DNA of 64,000 nt from contig NZ_FZOR01000002.1 of assembly GCF_900188445.1 (NCBI RefSeq), positions 186,001-250,000 of the forward strand, written 5' to 3'. A model generated the notes under the pieces. That model ran no database searches, had not been told where the DNA came from, and saw only the letters and a program-made list of their open reading frames with translations. Shown here piece after piece: positions 8,785-19,795 of this stretch (positions are counted from its first letter, which is position 1; each line of letters opens with the position of its first letter). The stretch is from Actinomadura meyerae (GTDB taxonomy: Bacteria; Actinomycetota; Actinomycetes; Streptosporangiales; Streptosporangiaceae). Position numbers and translations under genes: made by a program.

Positions 8785-9360
8785 TCAGCTCTCCTTGAAG
8801 GGGAAGCCCAGGAGCTTGAGCAGCGCCCGGCCCTCGTCGTCGGTCTTCGCGGTCGTCACGACCGTGATGTCCATGCCCCGCTGCCGGTCGACCTTGTCCG
8901 GGTCGACCTCGTGGAACATGACCTGCTCGGTCAGCCCGAAGGTGTAGTTGCCGTTGCCGTCGAACTGCTTCGGCGACAGGCCGCGGAAGTCGCGGATGCG
9001 GGGCAGCGCGGTGGCGAGCAGCCGGTCCAGGAACTCCCACATGCGGTCGCCGCGCAGCGTGGCGTGCGCGCCGATCGGCATGCCCTCGCGCAGCTTGAAC
9101 TGCGCGATGGACTTGCGGGCCCGGTTGACCGCCGGCCGCTGGCCGGTGATCACCGACAGGTCGCGGATCGCGCCCTCGATCAGCTTGGCGTCCTTGGCCG
9201 CGTCGCCGACGCCCATGTTGACCACGATCTTGGTCAGCGTGGGGATCTGCATGACGTTGGCGTAGCCGAACTGCTCGCGCATCTGCCCCGCGATCTCCTC
9301 GCGGTAGCGGACCTTGAGCCTCGGCGTCGGCACGGGACGCTCGGTGACGGTCTCGGTCAT
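8785..9360 (-). CDS. rplE: 50S ribosomal protein L5
   Basis: L5 binds 5S rRNA and contacts P-site tRNA. The 191-aa sequence has the L5 signature ([13 protein letters not shown] near residues 40-52), G-Q-R-P-A, [17 protein letters not shown] near 80-97, and [12 protein letters not shown] at the end. The first 15 residues are a short extension. Confidence 0.97.
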   Translation of the reverse strand: MTETVTERPVPTPRLKVRYREEIAGQMREQFGYANVMQIPTLTKIVVNMGVGDAAKDAKLIEGAIRDLSVITGQRPAVNRARKSIAQFKLREGMPIGAHATLRGDRMWEFLDRLLATALPRIRDFRGLSPKQFDGNGNYTFGLTEQVMFHEVDPDKVDRQRGMDITVVTTAKTDDEGRALLKLLGFPFKES

Positions 9361-9365
9361 CGGTC

Positions 9366-9674
9366 TCAGATCTCCTTACCGCTACGGCGCGAGATCCGAA
9401 CCTTCGTGCCGTCGTCGTTGATGCGGTAACCGACCCGTACCGGCTTGCCGTCCTCGACGATGGCGACGTTGCTGACGTGCAGCGGCGCCTCCACCGTGAC
9501 GCGGCCGCTCTCCTTGCCGGCACGCTGCTGGTCGGCCTTGATGTTCTTGGTGATGAGGTTGACGCCCTCGACGACGACGCGCTCGGCGCGCGGGTCGACG
9601 CGCAGGACCTTGCCCGTCGCGCCCTTGTCCTTGCCGGCGAGGACGATGACCTCGTCGCCCTTGCGGATCTTCAT
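9366..9674 (-). CDS. rplX: 50S ribosomal protein L24
   Basis: The 102-aa protein has the KOW motif at the N-terminus ([20 protein letters not shown]) and the block [10 protein letters not shown]24 is an assembly initiator near the exit tunnel. Its start overlaps the rplN stop by 1 nt. Confidence 0.96.
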   Translation of the reverse strand: MKIRKGDEVIVLAGKDKGATGKVLRVDPRAERVVVEGVNLITKNIKADQQRAGKESGRVTVEAPLHVSNVAIVEDGKPVRVGYRINDDGTKVRISRRSGKEI

Positions 9675-10042
9675 CAGAGCACCTCCGGCGCGAGCGAGAT
9701 GATGCGCATGAACTTCTTCTCGCGCAGTTCGCGGCCCACCGGGCCGAAGATACGGGTGCCGCGGGGGTCGCCGCCGTCCCGGATCAGGACGGCGGCGTTC
9801 TCGTCGAAGCGGATGTAGGAGCCGTCCGGGCGCCGGCGCTCCTTGCGGGTGCGCACGACGACCGCCTTGACGACGTCACCCTTCTTCACGCCCGCGCCGG
9901 GAAGGGCGTCCTTCACCGTCGCGACGATGATGTCGCCGACTCCCGCGTAGCGCCGACCCGAGCCGCCGAGAACCCGGATGCAAAGGATCTCCTTCGCACC
10001 CGTGTTGTCGGCGACCTTGAGTCGCGACTCCTGCTGGATCAC
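9674..10042 (-). CDS. rplN: 50S ribosomal protein L14
   Basis: The 122-aa sequence is a standard L14: [17 protein letters not shown], the loop [11 protein letters not shown], and F-D-E-N-A-A-V-L-I near residues 78-86. Its end overlaps rplX by 1 nt. It begins 99 nt after rpsQ, one of the longer gaps in the operon. Confidence 0.97.
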   Translation of the reverse strand: MIQQESRLKVADNTGAKEILCIRVLGGSGRRYAGVGDIIVATVKDALPGAGVKKGDVVKAVVVRTRKERRRPDGSYIRFDENAAVLIRDGGDPRGTRIFGPVGRELREKKFMRIISLAPEVL

Positions 10043-10141
10043 GTCAACTCCTGTTCGTCACACCGGTTCTGCACCGGATCTCGTCCGGCCCAGCCTGGTG
10101 GAACCAGTCATGTACAAGTGCGGGACTCGCGCCCCGCGGGC

Positions 10142-10411
10142 CTACTTGGCCTTCTCGAGGATCTCCACCACGCGCCACCGCTTGGTGGCCGACAGCGGGC
10201 GGGTCTCCATGAGACGGACGCGGTCGCCCACGCCGCACTCGTTGCCCTCGTCGTGCGCCTTGTAGTTCTTCGTGCGGCGGATCACCTTGTGGTACCGGCG
10301 GTGGGTCACGCGGTCCTCGACGGACACGACCACGGTCTTGTCCATCTTGTCGCTGACCACGAGGCCCTCCAGGACCTTGCGGGTAGTCCGCTGCTGCGTC
10401 TGCTCGGTCAT
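10142..10411 (-). CDS. rpsQ: 30S ribosomal protein S17
   Basis: The 89-aa protein has the S17 OB-fold pattern [14 protein letters not shown] near residues 16-29, with [10 protein letters not shown] and G-D-x-V-x-x-x-E-T-R-P-L-S-x-T-K-R-W. The start overlaps rpmC by 4 nt. Confidence 0.96.
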   Translation of the reverse strand: MTEQTQQRTTRKVLEGLVVSDKMDKTVVVSVEDRVTHRRYHKVIRRTKNYKAHDEGNECGVGDRVRLMETRPLSATKRWRVVEILEKAK

Positions 10412-10653
10412 TCGTTGCCCTCCGCGGCGTCGTCCTCGGCGACCGTGACGATGCCGAGCTCGCGCTCCCGCATCACGGTGTAGATGCGGGCGATCTCGCG
10501 CTTGACGGTGCGCAGCCGCCCGTGGCTCTCAAGCTGGCCGGTCGCGGCCTGGAAGCGGAGGTTGAACAGCTCCTCCTTGGCCTCCTTGAGCTTGGTGACC
10601 AGGACGTCCTCGGGCTCGGTCCGCAGGTCGTCGGCGGTAAGACCCTTGGCCAT
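10408..10653 (-). CDS. rpmC: 50S ribosomal protein L29
   Basis: The 81-aa helical protein has [26 protein letters not shown] and then a second helix ending [11 protein letters not shown] short acidic C-terminal tail extends it beyond E. coli L29 (63 aa). It is sandwiched between rplP (1-nt overlap) and rpsQ (4-nt overlap). Confidence 0.96.
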   Translation of the reverse strand: MAKGLTADDLRTEPEDVLVTKLKEAKEELFNLRFQAATGQLESHGRLRTVKREIARIYTVMRERELGIVTVAEDDAAEGNE

Positions 10654-11072
10654 CAGGACTCACCCACCTCTCGCTTAACGATCTTGCACTTCATCGGAAG
10701 CTTGTGGATCGCGCGGGTGAGCGCCTCCCGAGCGATCTGCTCGTTCGGGTAGGAGATCTCGAAGAGCACGCGGCCCGGCTTCACGTTGGCCACCCACCAC
10801 TCCACGGAGCCCTTGCCGGAGCCCATGCGGGTCTCGGCGGGCTTCTTGGTCAGCGGGCGGTCCGGGAAGATGTTGATCCAGACCTTGCCGCCGCGCTTGA
10901 TGTGGCGGGTCATCGCGATACGAGCGGCCTCGATCTGCCGGTTCGTCACGTACGCGGCCTCGACGGCCTGGATGCCGTACTCGCCGAACGTCACCCTCGT
11001 GCCGCCCTTGGCCATGCCACGGCGCTTCGGGTGGTGCTGCTTGCGGTGCTTGACCTTGCGAGGGATCAGCAT
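10653..11072 (-). CDS. rplP: 50S ribosomal protein L16
   Basis: The 139-aa protein begins [14 protein letters not shown] and has the L16 blocks [19 protein letters not shown] near residues 66-84 and G-S-V-E-W-W-V. L16 lies near the A-site tRNA elbow. It follows rpsC by 7 nt. Confidence 0.97.
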   Translation of the reverse strand: MLIPRKVKHRKQHHPKRRGMAKGGTRVTFGEYGIQAVEAAYVTNRQIEAARIAMTRHIKRGGKVWINIFPDRPLTKKPAETRMGSGKGSVEWWVANVKPGRVLFEISYPNEQIAREALTRAIHKLPMKCKIVKREVGES

Positions 11073-11079
11073 CGGTTAC

Positions 11080-11934
11080 TCAGCTCCCCTCACCCTGCGG
11101 AGCAGCCTCGGCCGCCGGGGCCGGCTGCTCGGAAACCTGCTGCTGCTGCTTCTGCTCGCCGCCGCGGGCGCCGCCGCGCTCGCCGCCGGCACCGCCGCGG
11201 CCACCGCGGCCACCGCGGCCGCCGCCACGGCGGTCACCGCGGCGCTCACGGCCGCCACCGCCGCCGGCGGCGCGCTGCTGCGCGGCCTGCTGCTCGCGCT
11301 CGGCGCGGGTCTGCGCGGCCTCGCCCTTGTAGATCCACACCTTGACGCCGATGCGGCCGAACGTCGTCCGGGCCTCGTAGAAGCCATAGTCGATGTCGGC
11401 GCGCAGCGTGTGCAGCGGGACCTGGCCCTCGCGGTAGAACTCCGACCGCGACATCTCGGCGCCGCCGAGGCGGCCGCCGCACTGCACCTTGATGCCCTTG
11501 GCGCCGGACTTCATCGCGGACTGGATCGCCTTGCGCATGGCGCGGCGGAACGCGACCCGGCTGGACAGCTGCTCGGCCACGCCCTGCGCGACGAGCTGCG
11601 CGTCGATCTCGGGGTTCTTCACCTCGAGGATGTTCAGCCGGACCTGCTTGCCGGTCAGCTTCTCCAGGTCGCCGCGCAGCCGCTCGGCCTCCGCGCCGCG
11701 GCGGCCGATGACGATGCCCGGCCGGGCGGTGTGGATGTTGACCTCGACGCGGTCACGGGTCCGCTCGATCTCCACCTTGGAGATGCCCGCCCGGTCCATG
11801 CCCTTCTGCAGCATGCGCCGGATCTGGACGTCTTCCTTCACGTAGTCCTTGTAGAGCTTGTCGGCGAACCACACGGACTTGTGGTCGGTCGTGATGCCGA
11901 GCCGGAACCCGTGCGGGTTGATCTTCTGACCCAC
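11080..11934 (-). CDS. rpsC: 30S ribosomal protein S3 with long RGG-rich C-terminal tail
   Basis: The protein has 284 aa compared with about 233 in E. coli. Residues 1-210 are a standard S3: [13 protein letters not shown] start, KH domain with I-V-I-G-R-R-G-A-E, and the signature [17 protein letters not shown] near 154-170. Residues from about 225 on are low-complexity, with repeated R-G-G/R-G and then a Q/P/A-rich end. The start is GTG overlapping the rplV stop by 1 nt (TAGTG). S3 forms part of the ribosomal mRNA helicase at the entry channel. Confidence 0.97.
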   Translation of the reverse strand: MGQKINPHGFRLGITTDHKSVWFADKLYKDYVKEDVQIRRMLQKGMDRAGISKVEIERTRDRVEVNIHTARPGIVIGRRGAEAERLRGDLEKLTGKQVRLNILEVKNPEIDAQLVAQGVAEQLSSRVAFRRAMRKAIQSAMKSGAKGIKVQCGGRLGGAEMSRSEFYREGQVPLHTLRADIDYGFYEARTTFGRIGVKVWIYKGEAAQTRAEREQQAAQQRAAGGGGGRERRGDRRGGGRGGRGGRGGAGGERGGARGGEQKQQQQVSEQPAPAAEAAPQGEGS

Positions 11935-12317
11935 TACCGGGCCCTCCTCGTCTTCTTACCGCCGCCCGAGGCGCTGGACGCCTCTTCGCGCGACTCCACG
12001 ACCACCGTGATGTGGCTCGTGCGCTTGTTGATGCGGTAAGCCCGGCCCTGGGCGCGGGGACGGAAACGCTTGAGCGTCGGCCCCTCGTCCACCCACGCAC
12101 GGCTCACGACGAGCGTGTCCGAGTCGAGCTTGAAGTTGTGCTCGGCGTTGGCGATGGCACTCGCCAGCACCTTGCCCACCGGCTCACTCGCAGCCTGGGG
12201 GGCGAACCGCAGCACCGCCTGAGCCTCCGCGGCAGGCAGGCCGCGGATGAGGTCCACCACGCGGCGGGCCTTCCTGGGCGTGACGCGGATGTACCGCGCC
12301 TGGGCCCTGGCTTCCAT
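11934..12317 (-). CDS. rplV: 50S ribosomal protein L22
   Basis: The 127-aa protein has [16 protein letters not shown] near residues 11-26 and the signature [16 protein letters not shown] near 86-101, the beta-hairpin that lines the exit tunnel. The C-terminus has a short serine/lysine-rich tail. Confidence 0.97.
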   Translation of the reverse strand: MEARAQARYIRVTPRKARRVVDLIRGLPAAEAQAVLRFAPQAASEPVGKVLASAIANAEHNFKLDSDTLVVSRAWVDEGPTLKRFRPRAQGRAYRINKRTSHITVVVESREEASSASGGGKKTRRAR

Positions 12318-12357
12318 CGCTGTTCCCTCTCTCCTACGTGCGTACTGCTCTGCCTGC

Positions 12358-12639
12358 TCAGCCTCGGCGGCTGCGGCGGTCTTCCTTGACGTGGCTGCGG
12401 AACGTGCGCGTCGGCGCGAACTCGCCGAGCTTGTGCCCCACCATGGCGTCGGTGATGAACACCGGGACGTGCTTGCGGCCGTCGTGCACGGCGATCGTGT
12501 GACCGATCATGTCCGGCACGATCATGGAGCGCCGCGACCACGTCTTGATGACGTTCTTGGTGCCCTTCTCGTTCTGGGCGTCCACCTTCTTCATCAGGTG
12601 GTCGTCCACGAACGGGCCCTTCTTAAGGCTACGTGGCAT
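12358..12639 (-). CDS. rpsS: 30S ribosomal protein S19
   Basis: The 93-aa protein begins [15 protein letters not shown] and has the S19 signature [21 protein letters not shown] near residues 57-77. It lies 12 nt after rplB and 40 nt before rplV. Confidence 0.97.
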   Translation of the reverse strand: MPRSLKKGPFVDDHLMKKVDAQNEKGTKNVIKTWSRRSMIVPDMIGHTIAVHDGRKHVPVFITDAMVGHKLGEFAPTRTFRSHVKEDRRSRRG

Positions 12640-12651
12640 GACGAGCGACTC

Positions 12652-13485
12652 CTACCGCTTCTTCTTGCTGCGACGACGGACGATCAGCCGGTCGCTCGAC
12701 TTGTTCGCCTGGCGAGTGCGGCCTTCCTTCTTACCGGCGGGGTTCACCGGGTGGCGGCCGCCGGAGGTCTTGCCCTCACCACCGCCGTGCGGGTGGTCGA
12801 TCGGGTTCATGGCGACACCGCGCACGGTGGGGCGCTTGCCCTTCCACCGCATGCGGCCGGCCTTGCCCCAGTTGATGTTCGACTGCTCGGCGTTGCCGAC
12901 CTCGCCGACCGTCGCGCGGCAGCGCACGTCCACCATCCGCATCTCGCCGGAGGGCATGCGCAGCGTGGCGTACTTGCCCTCCTTGGCCAGCAGCTGGACG
13001 CCGGCGCCCGCGCTGCGGGCGATCTTGGCGCCGCCGCCGGGGCGGAGCTCGATGGCGTGCACGACCGTACCGGTCGGGATGTTGCGCAGCGGCAGGCAGT
13101 TGCCCGGCTTGATGTCCGCGCCCGGCCCGTTCTCCACCCGGTCGCCCTGCTTGAGGCCGCGGGGCGCGAGGATGTAGCGCTTCTCGCCGTCCACGTAGTG
13201 CAGGAGCGCGATCCGCGCGGTGCGGTTCGGGTCGTACTCGATGTGCGCGACCTTGGCCGGCACGCCGTCCTTGTCGTGCCGGCGGAAGTCGATCAGGCGG
13301 TAGGCGCGCTTGTGCCCGCCGCCCTGGTGCCGGGTCGTGATGCGGCCGTGGTTGTTGCGGCCGCCCTTCTTGGGGAGCGGACGCAGCAGCGACTTCTCCG
13401 GCTCGTCGCGCGTGATCTCGACGAAGTCGGCCACGCTGGAGCCGCGACGCCCCGGAGTCGTCGGCTTGTAGTTACGGATGCCCAT
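12652..13485 (-). CDS. rplB: 50S ribosomal protein L2
   Basis: The 277-aa protein has the RNA-binding domain ([16 protein letters not shown] near residues 54-69) and the C-terminal signature [16 protein letters not shown] near 223-238. This includes the His needed for peptidyl-transferase function in the family. It is standard and complete. Confidence 0.98.
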   Translation of the reverse strand: MGIRNYKPTTPGRRGSSVADFVEITRDEPEKSLLRPLPKKGGRNNHGRITTRHQGGGHKRAYRLIDFRRHDKDGVPAKVAHIEYDPNRTARIALLHYVDGEKRYILAPRGLKQGDRVENGPGADIKPGNCLPLRNIPTGTVVHAIELRPGGGAKIARSAGAGVQLLAKEGKYATLRMPSGEMRMVDVRCRATVGEVGNAEQSNINWGKAGRMRWKGKRPTVRGVAMNPIDHPHGGGEGKTSGGRHPVNPAGKKEGRTRQANKSSDRLIVRRRSKKKR

Positions 13486-13526
13486 CTTTTTCGTTCATCC
13501 CTTGTCTGCTTCGGGACCTCGGCCGT

Positions 13527-13826
13527 TTAGGCCGGGCCGCCGAAGATGTCGATCCGCTCGCCCTCAGCCAGGCTGACGATGGCGCGCTTGGTGTCCTTGC
13601 GCTTGCCGTAGCCGAACCGGGTCCGCTTGCGCTTCCCCGGGCGGTTGAGCGTGTTCACGTTCGTCACCTTGACGCCGAACACGGCCTCGACGGCCTGCTT
13701 GATCTGCGTCTTGTTGGCGTCCGGGCGGACGACGAAGGTGTACTTGTTCTCGTCGAGCAGCCCGTAGCTCTTCTCCGAGACGACCGGCGCGATGATGACG
13801 TCGCGGGGGTCAGCGATCTTGTTCAT
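13527..13826 (-). CDS. rplW: 50S ribosomal protein L23
   Basis: The 99-aa protein has [15 protein letters not shown] near the start, then [23 protein letters not shown] and [10 protein letters not shown]23 forms the docking site for trigger factor and SRP at the exit tunnel. Confidence 0.96.
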   Translation of the reverse strand: MNKIADPRDVIIAPVVSEKSYGLLDENKYTFVVRPDANKTQIKQAVEAVFGVKVTNVNTLNRPGKRKRTRFGYGKRKDTKRAIVSLAEGERIDIFGGPA

Positions 13827-13838
13827 GTGCGACCCTCC

Positions 13839-14441
13839 TTACTTCTTCGCCGCGCGCGAGATGAACTCGTCGTACGCCGCCTTCGTGAAGACGACGTCAT
13901 CGTTCACCAGCACGTCGTAGGTGTTGAGCTGGTCGGAGACGAGCACGTGCACGCTGGGCTCGTTGCGCAGGCTCTTCCAGGTCAGCTCGTCCTCGCGGTC
14001 CAGGACCAGGAGGACGCGCTTGGCCTCGGTGACCTCGCGCAGGGCCTTGAGCGCCGTCTTCGTCTTCGGGGTGTCGCCCTCGATGAGGCCGTCCACGACG
14101 TGCACCCGGCCGTACCGGGCGCGGTCGGACAGGGCGCCGCGCAGCGCGGCGGCCTTCATCTTCTTGGGCGTCTTCTGCGAGTAGTCCCGCGGCTGCGGGC
14201 CGTGCACGGTGCCGCCGCCGGCGAACTGGGGCGCGCGGGTCGAGCCCTGGCGGGCGCGGCCGGTGCCCTTCTGCCGGTACGGCTTCTTGCCGCCGCCGCG
14301 GACGTCGCCGCGGGTCTTGGTGGCGTGCGTGCCCTGGCGCGCGGCGGCCAGCTGCGCCACCACGACCTGGTGGATCAGCGGCACGCTGGTCTTCGCGTCG
14401 AAGACCTCGGCGGGCAGGTCGATGTCGAGCTTGGAGGTCAC
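13839..14441 (-). CDS. rplD: 50S ribosomal protein L4
   Basis: The 200-aa L4 is slightly shorter than many. It has [31 protein letters not shown] near residues 36-66, the tunnel-lining loop. In the E. coli S10 operon L4 is the autogenous regulator; that mechanism is not established for actinomycetes. The start overlaps rplC by 4 nt. Confidence 0.96.
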   Translation of the reverse strand: MTSKLDIDLPAEVFDAKTSVPLIHQVVVAQLAAARQGTHATKTRGDVRGGGKKPYRQKGTGRARQGSTRAPQFAGGGTVHGPQPRDYSQKTPKKMKAAALRGALSDRARYGRVHVVDGLIEGDTPKTKTALKALREVTEAKRVLLVLDREDELTWKSLRNEPSVHVLVSDQLNTYDVLVNDDVVFTKAAYDEFISRAAKK

Positions 14442-15088
14442 TTGCCCGTCCCCTTCACTGCGTCGCGGACCAGCACCACGCCGCCGTTGGGACCGGGAAC
14501 CGCGCCCTTGATGAGGAGCAGGTTCTTCTCCGCGTCGACGGCGTGGACGGTCAGGTTCTGCACGGTGGTACGGGCGTTGCCGTGCCGCCCCGCCATGCGG
14601 AGGCCCTTGAAGACGCGACCCGGGGTCGCGCAGCCGCCGATCGAGCCCGGCGAGCGGTGCTTGCGCTGGGTGCCGTGCGAGGCGCCGAGGCCCTTGAAGC
14701 CGTGGCGCTTCATGACACCGGCGGTGCCCTTGCCCTTGCTCGTGCCGGTAACGTCGATCTTCTGGCCGGCCTCGAAGACGCTGGCGGTGATCTCCTGGCC
14801 GAGTTCGTACTCGGTGGTGTCGTCAGCCCGCAGTTCGACGAGGTAGCGGCGCGGCGTGACGCCGGCCTTCTCGAAGTGGCCCGTGCGCGGCTTGTTCACC
14901 TTGCGCGGGTCGATCTGCCCGTACCCGATCTGGACGGCGGCGTAGCCGTCCTTCTCCTGGGTCTTGAGCTGGGTGACGACACACGGCCCGGCCTGGACGA
15001 CGGTCACCGGAACGATCCGGCCCTCATCGTCGAAGACCTGGGTCATGCCGAGCTTCTCGCCCAGGACGCCCTTCCTCTGCGTACTCAT
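14438..15088 (-). CDS. rplC: 50S ribosomal protein L3
   Basis: The 216-aa protein starts [16 protein letters not shown] and contains the L3 signature [21 protein letters not shown] near residues 131-151. The long loop reaches towards the peptidyl-transferase centre. It begins 15 nt after rpsJ. Confidence 0.97.
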   Translation of the reverse strand: MSTQRKGVLGEKLGMTQVFDDEGRIVPVTVVQAGPCVVTQLKTQEKDGYAAVQIGYGQIDPRKVNKPRTGHFEKAGVTPRRYLVELRADDTTEYELGQEITASVFEAGQKIDVTGTSKGKGTAGVMKRHGFKGLGASHGTQRKHRSPGSIGGCATPGRVFKGLRMAGRHGNARTTVQNLTVHAVDAEKNLLLIKGAVPGPNGGVVLVRDAVKGTGK

Positions 15089-15103
15089 CTCTCGGTGCGT
15101 CCC

Positions 15104-15412
15104 TTAGAGCTTGATCTCGATGTCAACGCCGGCCGGAAGGTCGAGCCGCATCAGCGAGTCGACCGTCTTGGGCGTCGGGTCGATGATGTCGATCAACCGC
15201 TTGTGCGTGCGCATCTCGAAGTGCTCGCGGCTGTCCTTGTACTTGTGCGGCGAGCGGATGACGCAGTACACGTTCTTCTCGGTCGGCAGCGGCACCGGGC
15301 CCGCGACCTTGGCGCCCGTCCGCGTCACCGTCTCAACGATCTTCTTCGCGGAGGTGTCGATGACCTCGTGGTCGTAGGCCTTGAGCCGGATGCGGATCTT
15401 CTGTCCCGCCAT
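15104..15412 (-). CDS. rpsJ: 30S ribosomal protein S10
   Basis: The 102-aa protein has [16 protein letters not shown] near residues 13-28 and the S10 signature V-A-G-P-V-P-L-P-T near 36-44. It opens the S10 block. The gap to tuf (108 nt) contains a strong hairpin, so S10 transcription may begin here or continue through from the str operon. Confidence 0.97.
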   Translation of the reverse strand: MAGQKIRIRLKAYDHEVIDTSAKKIVETVTRTGAKVAGPVPLPTEKNVYCVIRSPHKYKDSREHFEMRTHKRLIDIIDPTPKTVDSLMRLDLPAGVDIEIKL

Positions 15413-15463
15413 GGTGGCCTCGGTGTCCTTTGCTGTAGTGCCGCTGTTTACTTCAGAGTCGTG

Positions 15464-15509
15464 ACGCGGCGGCCCGGCGTGGGAGGTCCCAGCGGCCGGG
15501 CCGCCGCGT
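15464..15509 (-). terminator. Large hairpin between tuf and rpsJ
   Basis: A 15-bp perfect stem pairs 15464-15478 with 15495-15509 around a 16-nt loop, starting 12 nt after the tuf stop. There is no U-tract. It probably terminates or attenuates the str operon before the S10 operon. Confidence 0.6.
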
Positions 15510-15520
15510 GACGAGGGGTG

Positions 15521-16714
15521 TTACTTGATGACCTTGGTGACGCGACCGGCGCCGACCGTCCGGCCACCCTCGCGGATGGCGAACTTCAGGCCCTCCTCCA
15601 TGGCGACGGGCTGGATCAGCTCGACGCGCATCTCGGTGTTGTCGCCCGGCATGACCATCTCGGTGCCCTCGGGGAGGTTCACCACGCCGGTGACGTCCGT
15701 GGTCCGGAAGTAGAACTGCGGACGGTAGTTGTTGAAGAACGGCGTGTGGCGGCCGCCCTCGTCCTTGGACAGGATGTAGACCTGCGCCTCGAACTCGGTG
15801 TGCGGGGTGTTGGTGCCCGGCTTGATGACGCACTGGCCGCGCTCCACCTCCTCGCGCTTGATGCCGCGCAGGAGCAGGCCGACGTTGTCGCCCGCCTGGC
15901 CCTGGTCGAGGAGCTTGCGGAACATCTCGACACCGGTGACGGTGGTCGAGGTGGACTCCGGCTTGATGCCGATGATGTCGACGGTCTCGTTGACGTTGAC
16001 GACACCGCGCTCGATGCGGCCGGTCACCACGGTGCCGCGGCCGGTGATCGAGAAGACGTCCTCGATCGGCATCAGGAACGGCTTGTCGGTGTCGCGCACC
16101 GGCTCCGGCACGTTCTCGTCGACGGCGTTCATCAGCTCGACGATCGACTCGGCCCACTTCTCGTCGCCCTGCAGCGCCTGGAAGGCGGACACGCGCACGA
16201 CCGGGACGTCGTCGCCCGGGAACTCGTACTCGGAGAGCAGCTCGCGGACCTCGAGCTCGACGAGCTCCAGGATCTCCTCGTCGTCCACCATGTCGCACTT
16301 GTTCAGCGCGACGACGATGTAGGGGACGCCGACCTGGCGGGCCAGGAGCACGTGCTCCTTGGTCTGCGGCATCGGGCCGTCGGTGGCGGCCACCACCAGG
16401 ATGGCGCCGTCCATCTGCGCCGCACCGGTGATCATGTTCTTGATGTAGTCGGCGTGCCCCGGGCAGTCGACGTGCGCGTAGTGCCGGGCCTCGGTCTGGT
16501 ACTCGACGTGCGCGATCGAGATGGTGATGCCGCGCTCGCGCTCCTCCGGCGCCTTGTCGATGTCCTCGAACGGCGTGAAGGGGTTGAGGTCCGGGTACTT
16601 GTCGTGGAGCACCTTGGTGATCGCCGCGGTAAGCGTGGTCTTACCGTGGTCGATGTGTCCAATGGTGCCGATGTTCACGTGCGGCTTCGTCCGCTCGAAC
16701 TTGGCCTTCGCCAC
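15521..16714 (-). CDS. tuf: Elongation factor Tu
   Basis: The 397-aa GTPase delivers aminoacyl-tRNA. G1 is G-H-I-D-H-G-K-T-T (residues 18-26), G3 is D-C-P-G-H and G4 is N-K-C-D; the C-terminus ends [13 protein letters not shown]. The start is GTG with AAGGAG about 6 nt upstream. Residues around the domain-2 kirromycin/GE2270 region ([14 protein letters not shown]) look wild type. Confidence 0.98.
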   Translation of the reverse strand: MAKAKFERTKPHVNIGTIGHIDHGKTTLTAAITKVLHDKYPDLNPFTPFEDIDKAPEERERGITISIAHVEYQTEARHYAHVDCPGHADYIKNMITGAAQMDGAILVVAATDGPMPQTKEHVLLARQVGVPYIVVALNKCDMVDDEEILELVELEVRELLSEYEFPGDDVPVVRVSAFQALQGDEKWAESIVELMNAVDENVPEPVRDTDKPFLMPIEDVFSITGRGTVVTGRIERGVVNVNETVDIIGIKPESTSTTVTGVEMFRKLLDQGQAGDNVGLLLRGIKREEVERGQCVIKPGTNTPHTEFEAQVYILSKDEGGRHTPFFNNYRPQFYFRTTDVTGVVNLPEGTEMVMPGDNTEMRVELIQPVAMEEGLKFAIREGGRTVGAGRVTKVIK

Positions 16715-16797
16715 TGGTTGCTCCTTGTTGCGATCCTCGGCCGTCTAGACGACCGCTTCGATGTACGTCCTGGTGATCTGTGGGCAGGCCCGGGTGC

Positions 16798-18909
16798 TTA
16801 CTCGCCCCGCGCCTTGGCGATGATCTCCTGCGCCACGTTCGTGGGAACCTCGGCGTAGGAGTCGAACTGCATGGTGAAAACAGCCCGGCCCTGGGTCTTG
16901 CTGCGCAGATCACCCACGTAGCCGAACATCTCCGACAGGGGCACGAGCGCCTTGATGACGCGCATGCCGTGCCGCTCGTCCATGGACTGGACCTGACCGC
17001 GGCGGCTGTTGAGGTCGCCGATCACGTCGCCCATGTTCTCCTCGGGCGTGGTGACCTCGACCGCCATCATCGGCTCCAGCAGCGTGGGGGACGCCTTGCG
17101 GGCGGCCTCCTTGAACGCCATGGAACCGGCGACCTTGAACGCCATCTCCGAGGAGTCGACCTCGTGGTAGGCGCCGTCCTGCAGGGTGACCTTGACGCCC
17201 ACCATCGGGTAGCCGGCGAGGACACCGAACTCGGCGGCCTCCTGGCAGCCCGCGTCGACCGACGGGATGTACTCCCGCGGGATGCGGCCACCGGTGACCT
17301 TGTTCTCGAACTCGTAGCCGTCGGACCCGCCGCCCAGCGGCTCCAGGTCGATGATCACGCGGCCGAACTGGCCCGAGCCGCCCGTCTGCTTCTTGTGGGT
17401 GTACTCGACCTTCTCGACCTTGCGGGTGATCGTCTCGCGGTAGGCGACCTGCGGCTTGCCGACGTTGGCGTCGACCTTGAACTCCCGCTTCATCCGGTCG
17501 ACGAGGATCTCCAGGTGGAGCTCGCCCATGCCGGAGATGACGGTCTGCCCGGTCTCCTCCTCGGTGCGGACCTGGAAGGAGGGGTCCTCCTCGGCGAGCC
17601 GCTGGATCGCGGTGCCCAGCTTCTGCTGGTCGGCCTTGGTCTTCGGCTCGATGGCGACGTGGATGACCGGCGCCGGGAAGTTCATCGACTCCAGGACGAT
17701 CGGGTCCTTGTCGTCGCACAGCGTCTCACCGGTGGTGGTCTGCTTGAGGCCCATCACCGCGACGATGTCGCCGGCGCCCGCGCGCTCGATCTCGGTGCGC
17801 TTGTTGGCGTGCATCCGGTAGATCTTGCCGATGCGCTCCTTGCGCTCCTTGACGGAGTTCATGACGTTCGCCCCGGCCTCCATGACGCCGGAGTAGACGC
17901 GCACGAAGGTGAGCTTGCCCAGGTGCGGGTCGCTCATGATCTTGAACGCGAGCGCGGAGAACGGCTCCTCCTCGCTCGGCTTGCGCGAGAGCACCTTCTC
18001 CTCGTCGCGGACGGCGTGGCCCTCGATGGCCTCGACGTCCAGCGGGGAGGGCAGGTAGCGGACGATCGCGTCCAGCAGCGGCTGCACGCCCTTGTTCTTG
18101 AAGGCGGTGCCGCACAGCACCGGGGTGAGCTTCGCGGCGATCGTCGCGCGGCGGATGCCCGCGTAGAGCTGCTCGACCGAGGGCTCCTCGCCCTCCAGGT
18201 ACAGCTCCATGACCTCGTCGTCGTTCTCGGCGAGGGTCTCGATCAGCTTGTCGCGCCACTCGCGGGCCGTCTCGGCGTGCGAGTCGGGGATGTCGACCGT
18301 GTCGTACATCTCGCCGAGCTTGGCCTCCTCGTTCCACACGAGGGCCTTCATCGTGACGAGGTCGATCACGCCCTTGAAGTCGGCCTCGGCGCCGATCGGC
18401 AGCTGCAGCGGCAGCGGCGTCGCGTTGAGCCGGTTCTCGATCATGTCGACGCAGCGGTGGAACTCCGCGCCGACCCGGTCGAGCTTGTTGACGAAGCACA
18501 TCCGCGGCACGCCGTACCGGTCGGCCTGGCGCCACACGGTCTCGGACTGGGGCTCCACGCCGGCGACGCCGTCGAACACCGCGACCGCACCGTCGAGCAC
18601 CCGCAGGTTGCGCTCCACCTCGACGGTGAAGTCGACGTGGCCCGGGGTGTCGATGATGTTGATCGTGTGATCGGCTTCGTCCACGGACCAGTGGCAGGTG
18701 GTCGCGGCGGAGGTGATGGTGATCCCCCGCTCCTGCTCCTGCTCCATCCAGTCCATGGTGGCCGCACCGTCGTGGACTTCGCCGATCTTGTAGCTCATCC
18801 CCGTGTAGAACAGGATGCGCTCGGTCGTCGTGGTCTTGCCCGCGTCGATATGGGCCATGATCCCGATGTTGCGGACCTTGGCCAGGTCTACACCGGTTTT
18901 GGTAGCCAC
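16798..18909 (-). CDS. fusA: Elongation factor G
   Basis: The 703-aa translocation GTPase has G1 A-H-I-D-A-G-K-T-T (residues 20-28), [19 protein letters not shown] and N-K-L-D, followed by domains II-V. Start is GTG 18909. It lies between rpsG and tuf, the standard str order. An 83-nt gap precedes tuf. Confidence 0.98.
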   Translation of the reverse strand: MATKTGVDLAKVRNIGIMAHIDAGKTTTTERILFYTGMSYKIGEVHDGAATMDWMEQEQERGITITSAATTCHWSVDEADHTINIIDTPGHVDFTVEVERNLRVLDGAVAVFDGVAGVEPQSETVWRQADRYGVPRMCFVNKLDRVGAEFHRCVDMIENRLNATPLPLQLPIGAEADFKGVIDLVTMKALVWNEEAKLGEMYDTVDIPDSHAETAREWRDKLIETLAENDDEVMELYLEGEEPSVEQLYAGIRRATIAAKLTPVLCGTAFKNKGVQPLLDAIVRYLPSPLDVEAIEGHAVRDEEKVLSRKPSEEEPFSALAFKIMSDPHLGKLTFVRVYSGVMEAGANVMNSVKERKERIGKIYRMHANKRTEIERAGAGDIVAVMGLKQTTTGETLCDDKDPIVLESMNFPAPVIHVAIEPKTKADQQKLGTAIQRLAEEDPSFQVRTEEETGQTVISGMGELHLEILVDRMKREFKVDANVGKPQVAYRETITRKVEKVEYTHKKQTGGSGQFGRVIIDLEPLGGGSDGYEFENKVTGGRIPREYIPSVDAGCQEAAEFGVLAGYPMVGVKVTLQDGAYHEVDSSEMAFKVAGSMAFKEAARKASPTLLEPMMAVEVTTPEENMGDVIGDLNSRRGQVQSMDERHGMRVIKALVPLSEMFGYVGDLRSKTQGRAVFTMQFDSYAEVPTNVAQEIIAKARGE

Positions 18910-18950
18910 TGTCGTCCTCGCGTCGTCTCGTCGTTGCAGTTCCGCCGGGG

Positions 18951-19421
18951 TTACCAGCGGTAGTGGGCGAAGGCCTTGTTGGACTCCGCCATCTTGTGCG
19001 TGTCCTCGCGCTTCTTGACAGACGCGCCAAGACCGTTGCTGGCGTCGAGCAGCTCGTTCATCAGCCGCTCGGTCATGGTCTTCTCGCGGCGCTGCCGGGC
19101 GTAGAGCACCAGCCAGCGCAGGGCGAGGGTGGTGCTGCGGGCCGGCCGCACCTCGACGGGGACCTGGTAGGTCGCGCCGCCGACGCGCCGGCTGCGCACC
19201 TCCAGGGTGGGCTTGACGTTGTCGAGCGCGCGCTTCAGCGTGACGACCGGGTCGTTGCCGGTCTTCTCGCGCGCGCCCTCGAGGGCGTCGTACACGATGC
19301 TCTGCGCGATCGAGCGCTTGCCGTCCAGGAGAACCTTGTTGATGAGCGCGGTGACCAGCGGCGAGTTGTACACCGGGTCAGCGATCAGCTGGCGCTTGCC
19401 AGCAGGGCCCTTGCGCGGCAT
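18951..19421 (-). CDS. rpsG: 30S ribosomal protein S7
   Basis: The 156-aa protein begins M-P-R-K-G-P-A and has the S7 signature [21 protein letters not shown] near residues 16-36. I used ATG 19421, which overlaps the rpsL stop by 1 nt (TGATG). A longer open frame runs upstream through rpsL but is a shadow. The C-terminus ends F-A-H-Y-R-W as in actinobacteria. Confidence 0.97.
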   Translation of the reverse strand: MPRKGPAGKRQLIADPVYNSPLVTALINKVLLDGKRSIAQSIVYDALEGAREKTGNDPVVTLKRALDNVKPTLEVRSRRVGGATYQVPVEVRPARSTTLALRWLVLYARQRREKTMTERLMNELLDASNGLGASVKKREDTHKMAESNKAFAHYRW

Positions 19422-19795
19422 CAGCTCTTCTCCTTCTTCGCGCCGTAGTGGCTGCGCCCTTGCTTGCGGTTCCGGACGCCCTGGGTGTCGAGGGCACCAC
19501 GGATGATCTTGTACCGAACGCCCGGGAGGTCCTTCACACGGCCGCCGCGCACGAGCACGATCGAGTGCTCCTGCAGGTTGTGACCGACGCCGGGGATGTA
19601 GGCCGTGACCTCGATCCCACTCGTCAGGCGGACACGGGCCACCTTGCGAAGCGCGGAGTTCGGCTTCTTGGGCGTCGTCGTGTAGACGCGCGTGCAGACA
19701 CCCCGGCGCTGGGGGCTGCCCTTGAGCGCGGGCGTCTTGTTCTTGGTCACCTTGTCCTGGCGGCCCTTCCGGACCAGCTGCTGGATCGTGGGCAC
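19421..19795 (-). CDS. rpsL: 30S ribosomal protein S12
   Basis: The 124-aa decoding-centre protein has [15 protein letters not shown] near residues 38-52 and G-V-R-Y-K-I-I-R-G. Lys43 and Lys88, the positions most often changed in streptomycin resistance, look wild type. Start is GTG with GGAG 6 nt upstream. It is the first gene of the str operon, after a leader of roughly 270 nt. Confidence 0.97.
   Translation of the reverse strand: MPTIQQLVRKGRQDKVTKNKTPALKGSPQRRGVCTRVYTTTPKKPNSALRKVARVRLTSGIEVTAYIPGVGHNLQEHSIVLVRGGRVKDLPGVRYKIIRGALDTQGVRNRKQGRSHYGAKKEKS

Noticed and set aside
11094..11290. Repeat cluster of ccgcgg-type units
   Set aside because: It encodes the RGG tail of S3, so it is a coding low-complexity region, not an independent element.
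16715..16797. Separate tuf promoter
   Set aside because: The 83-nt fusA-tuf gap shows no convincing -35/-10 pair.
16780..18963. 727-aa plus-strand open frame
   Set aside because: Antisense shadow of fusA.
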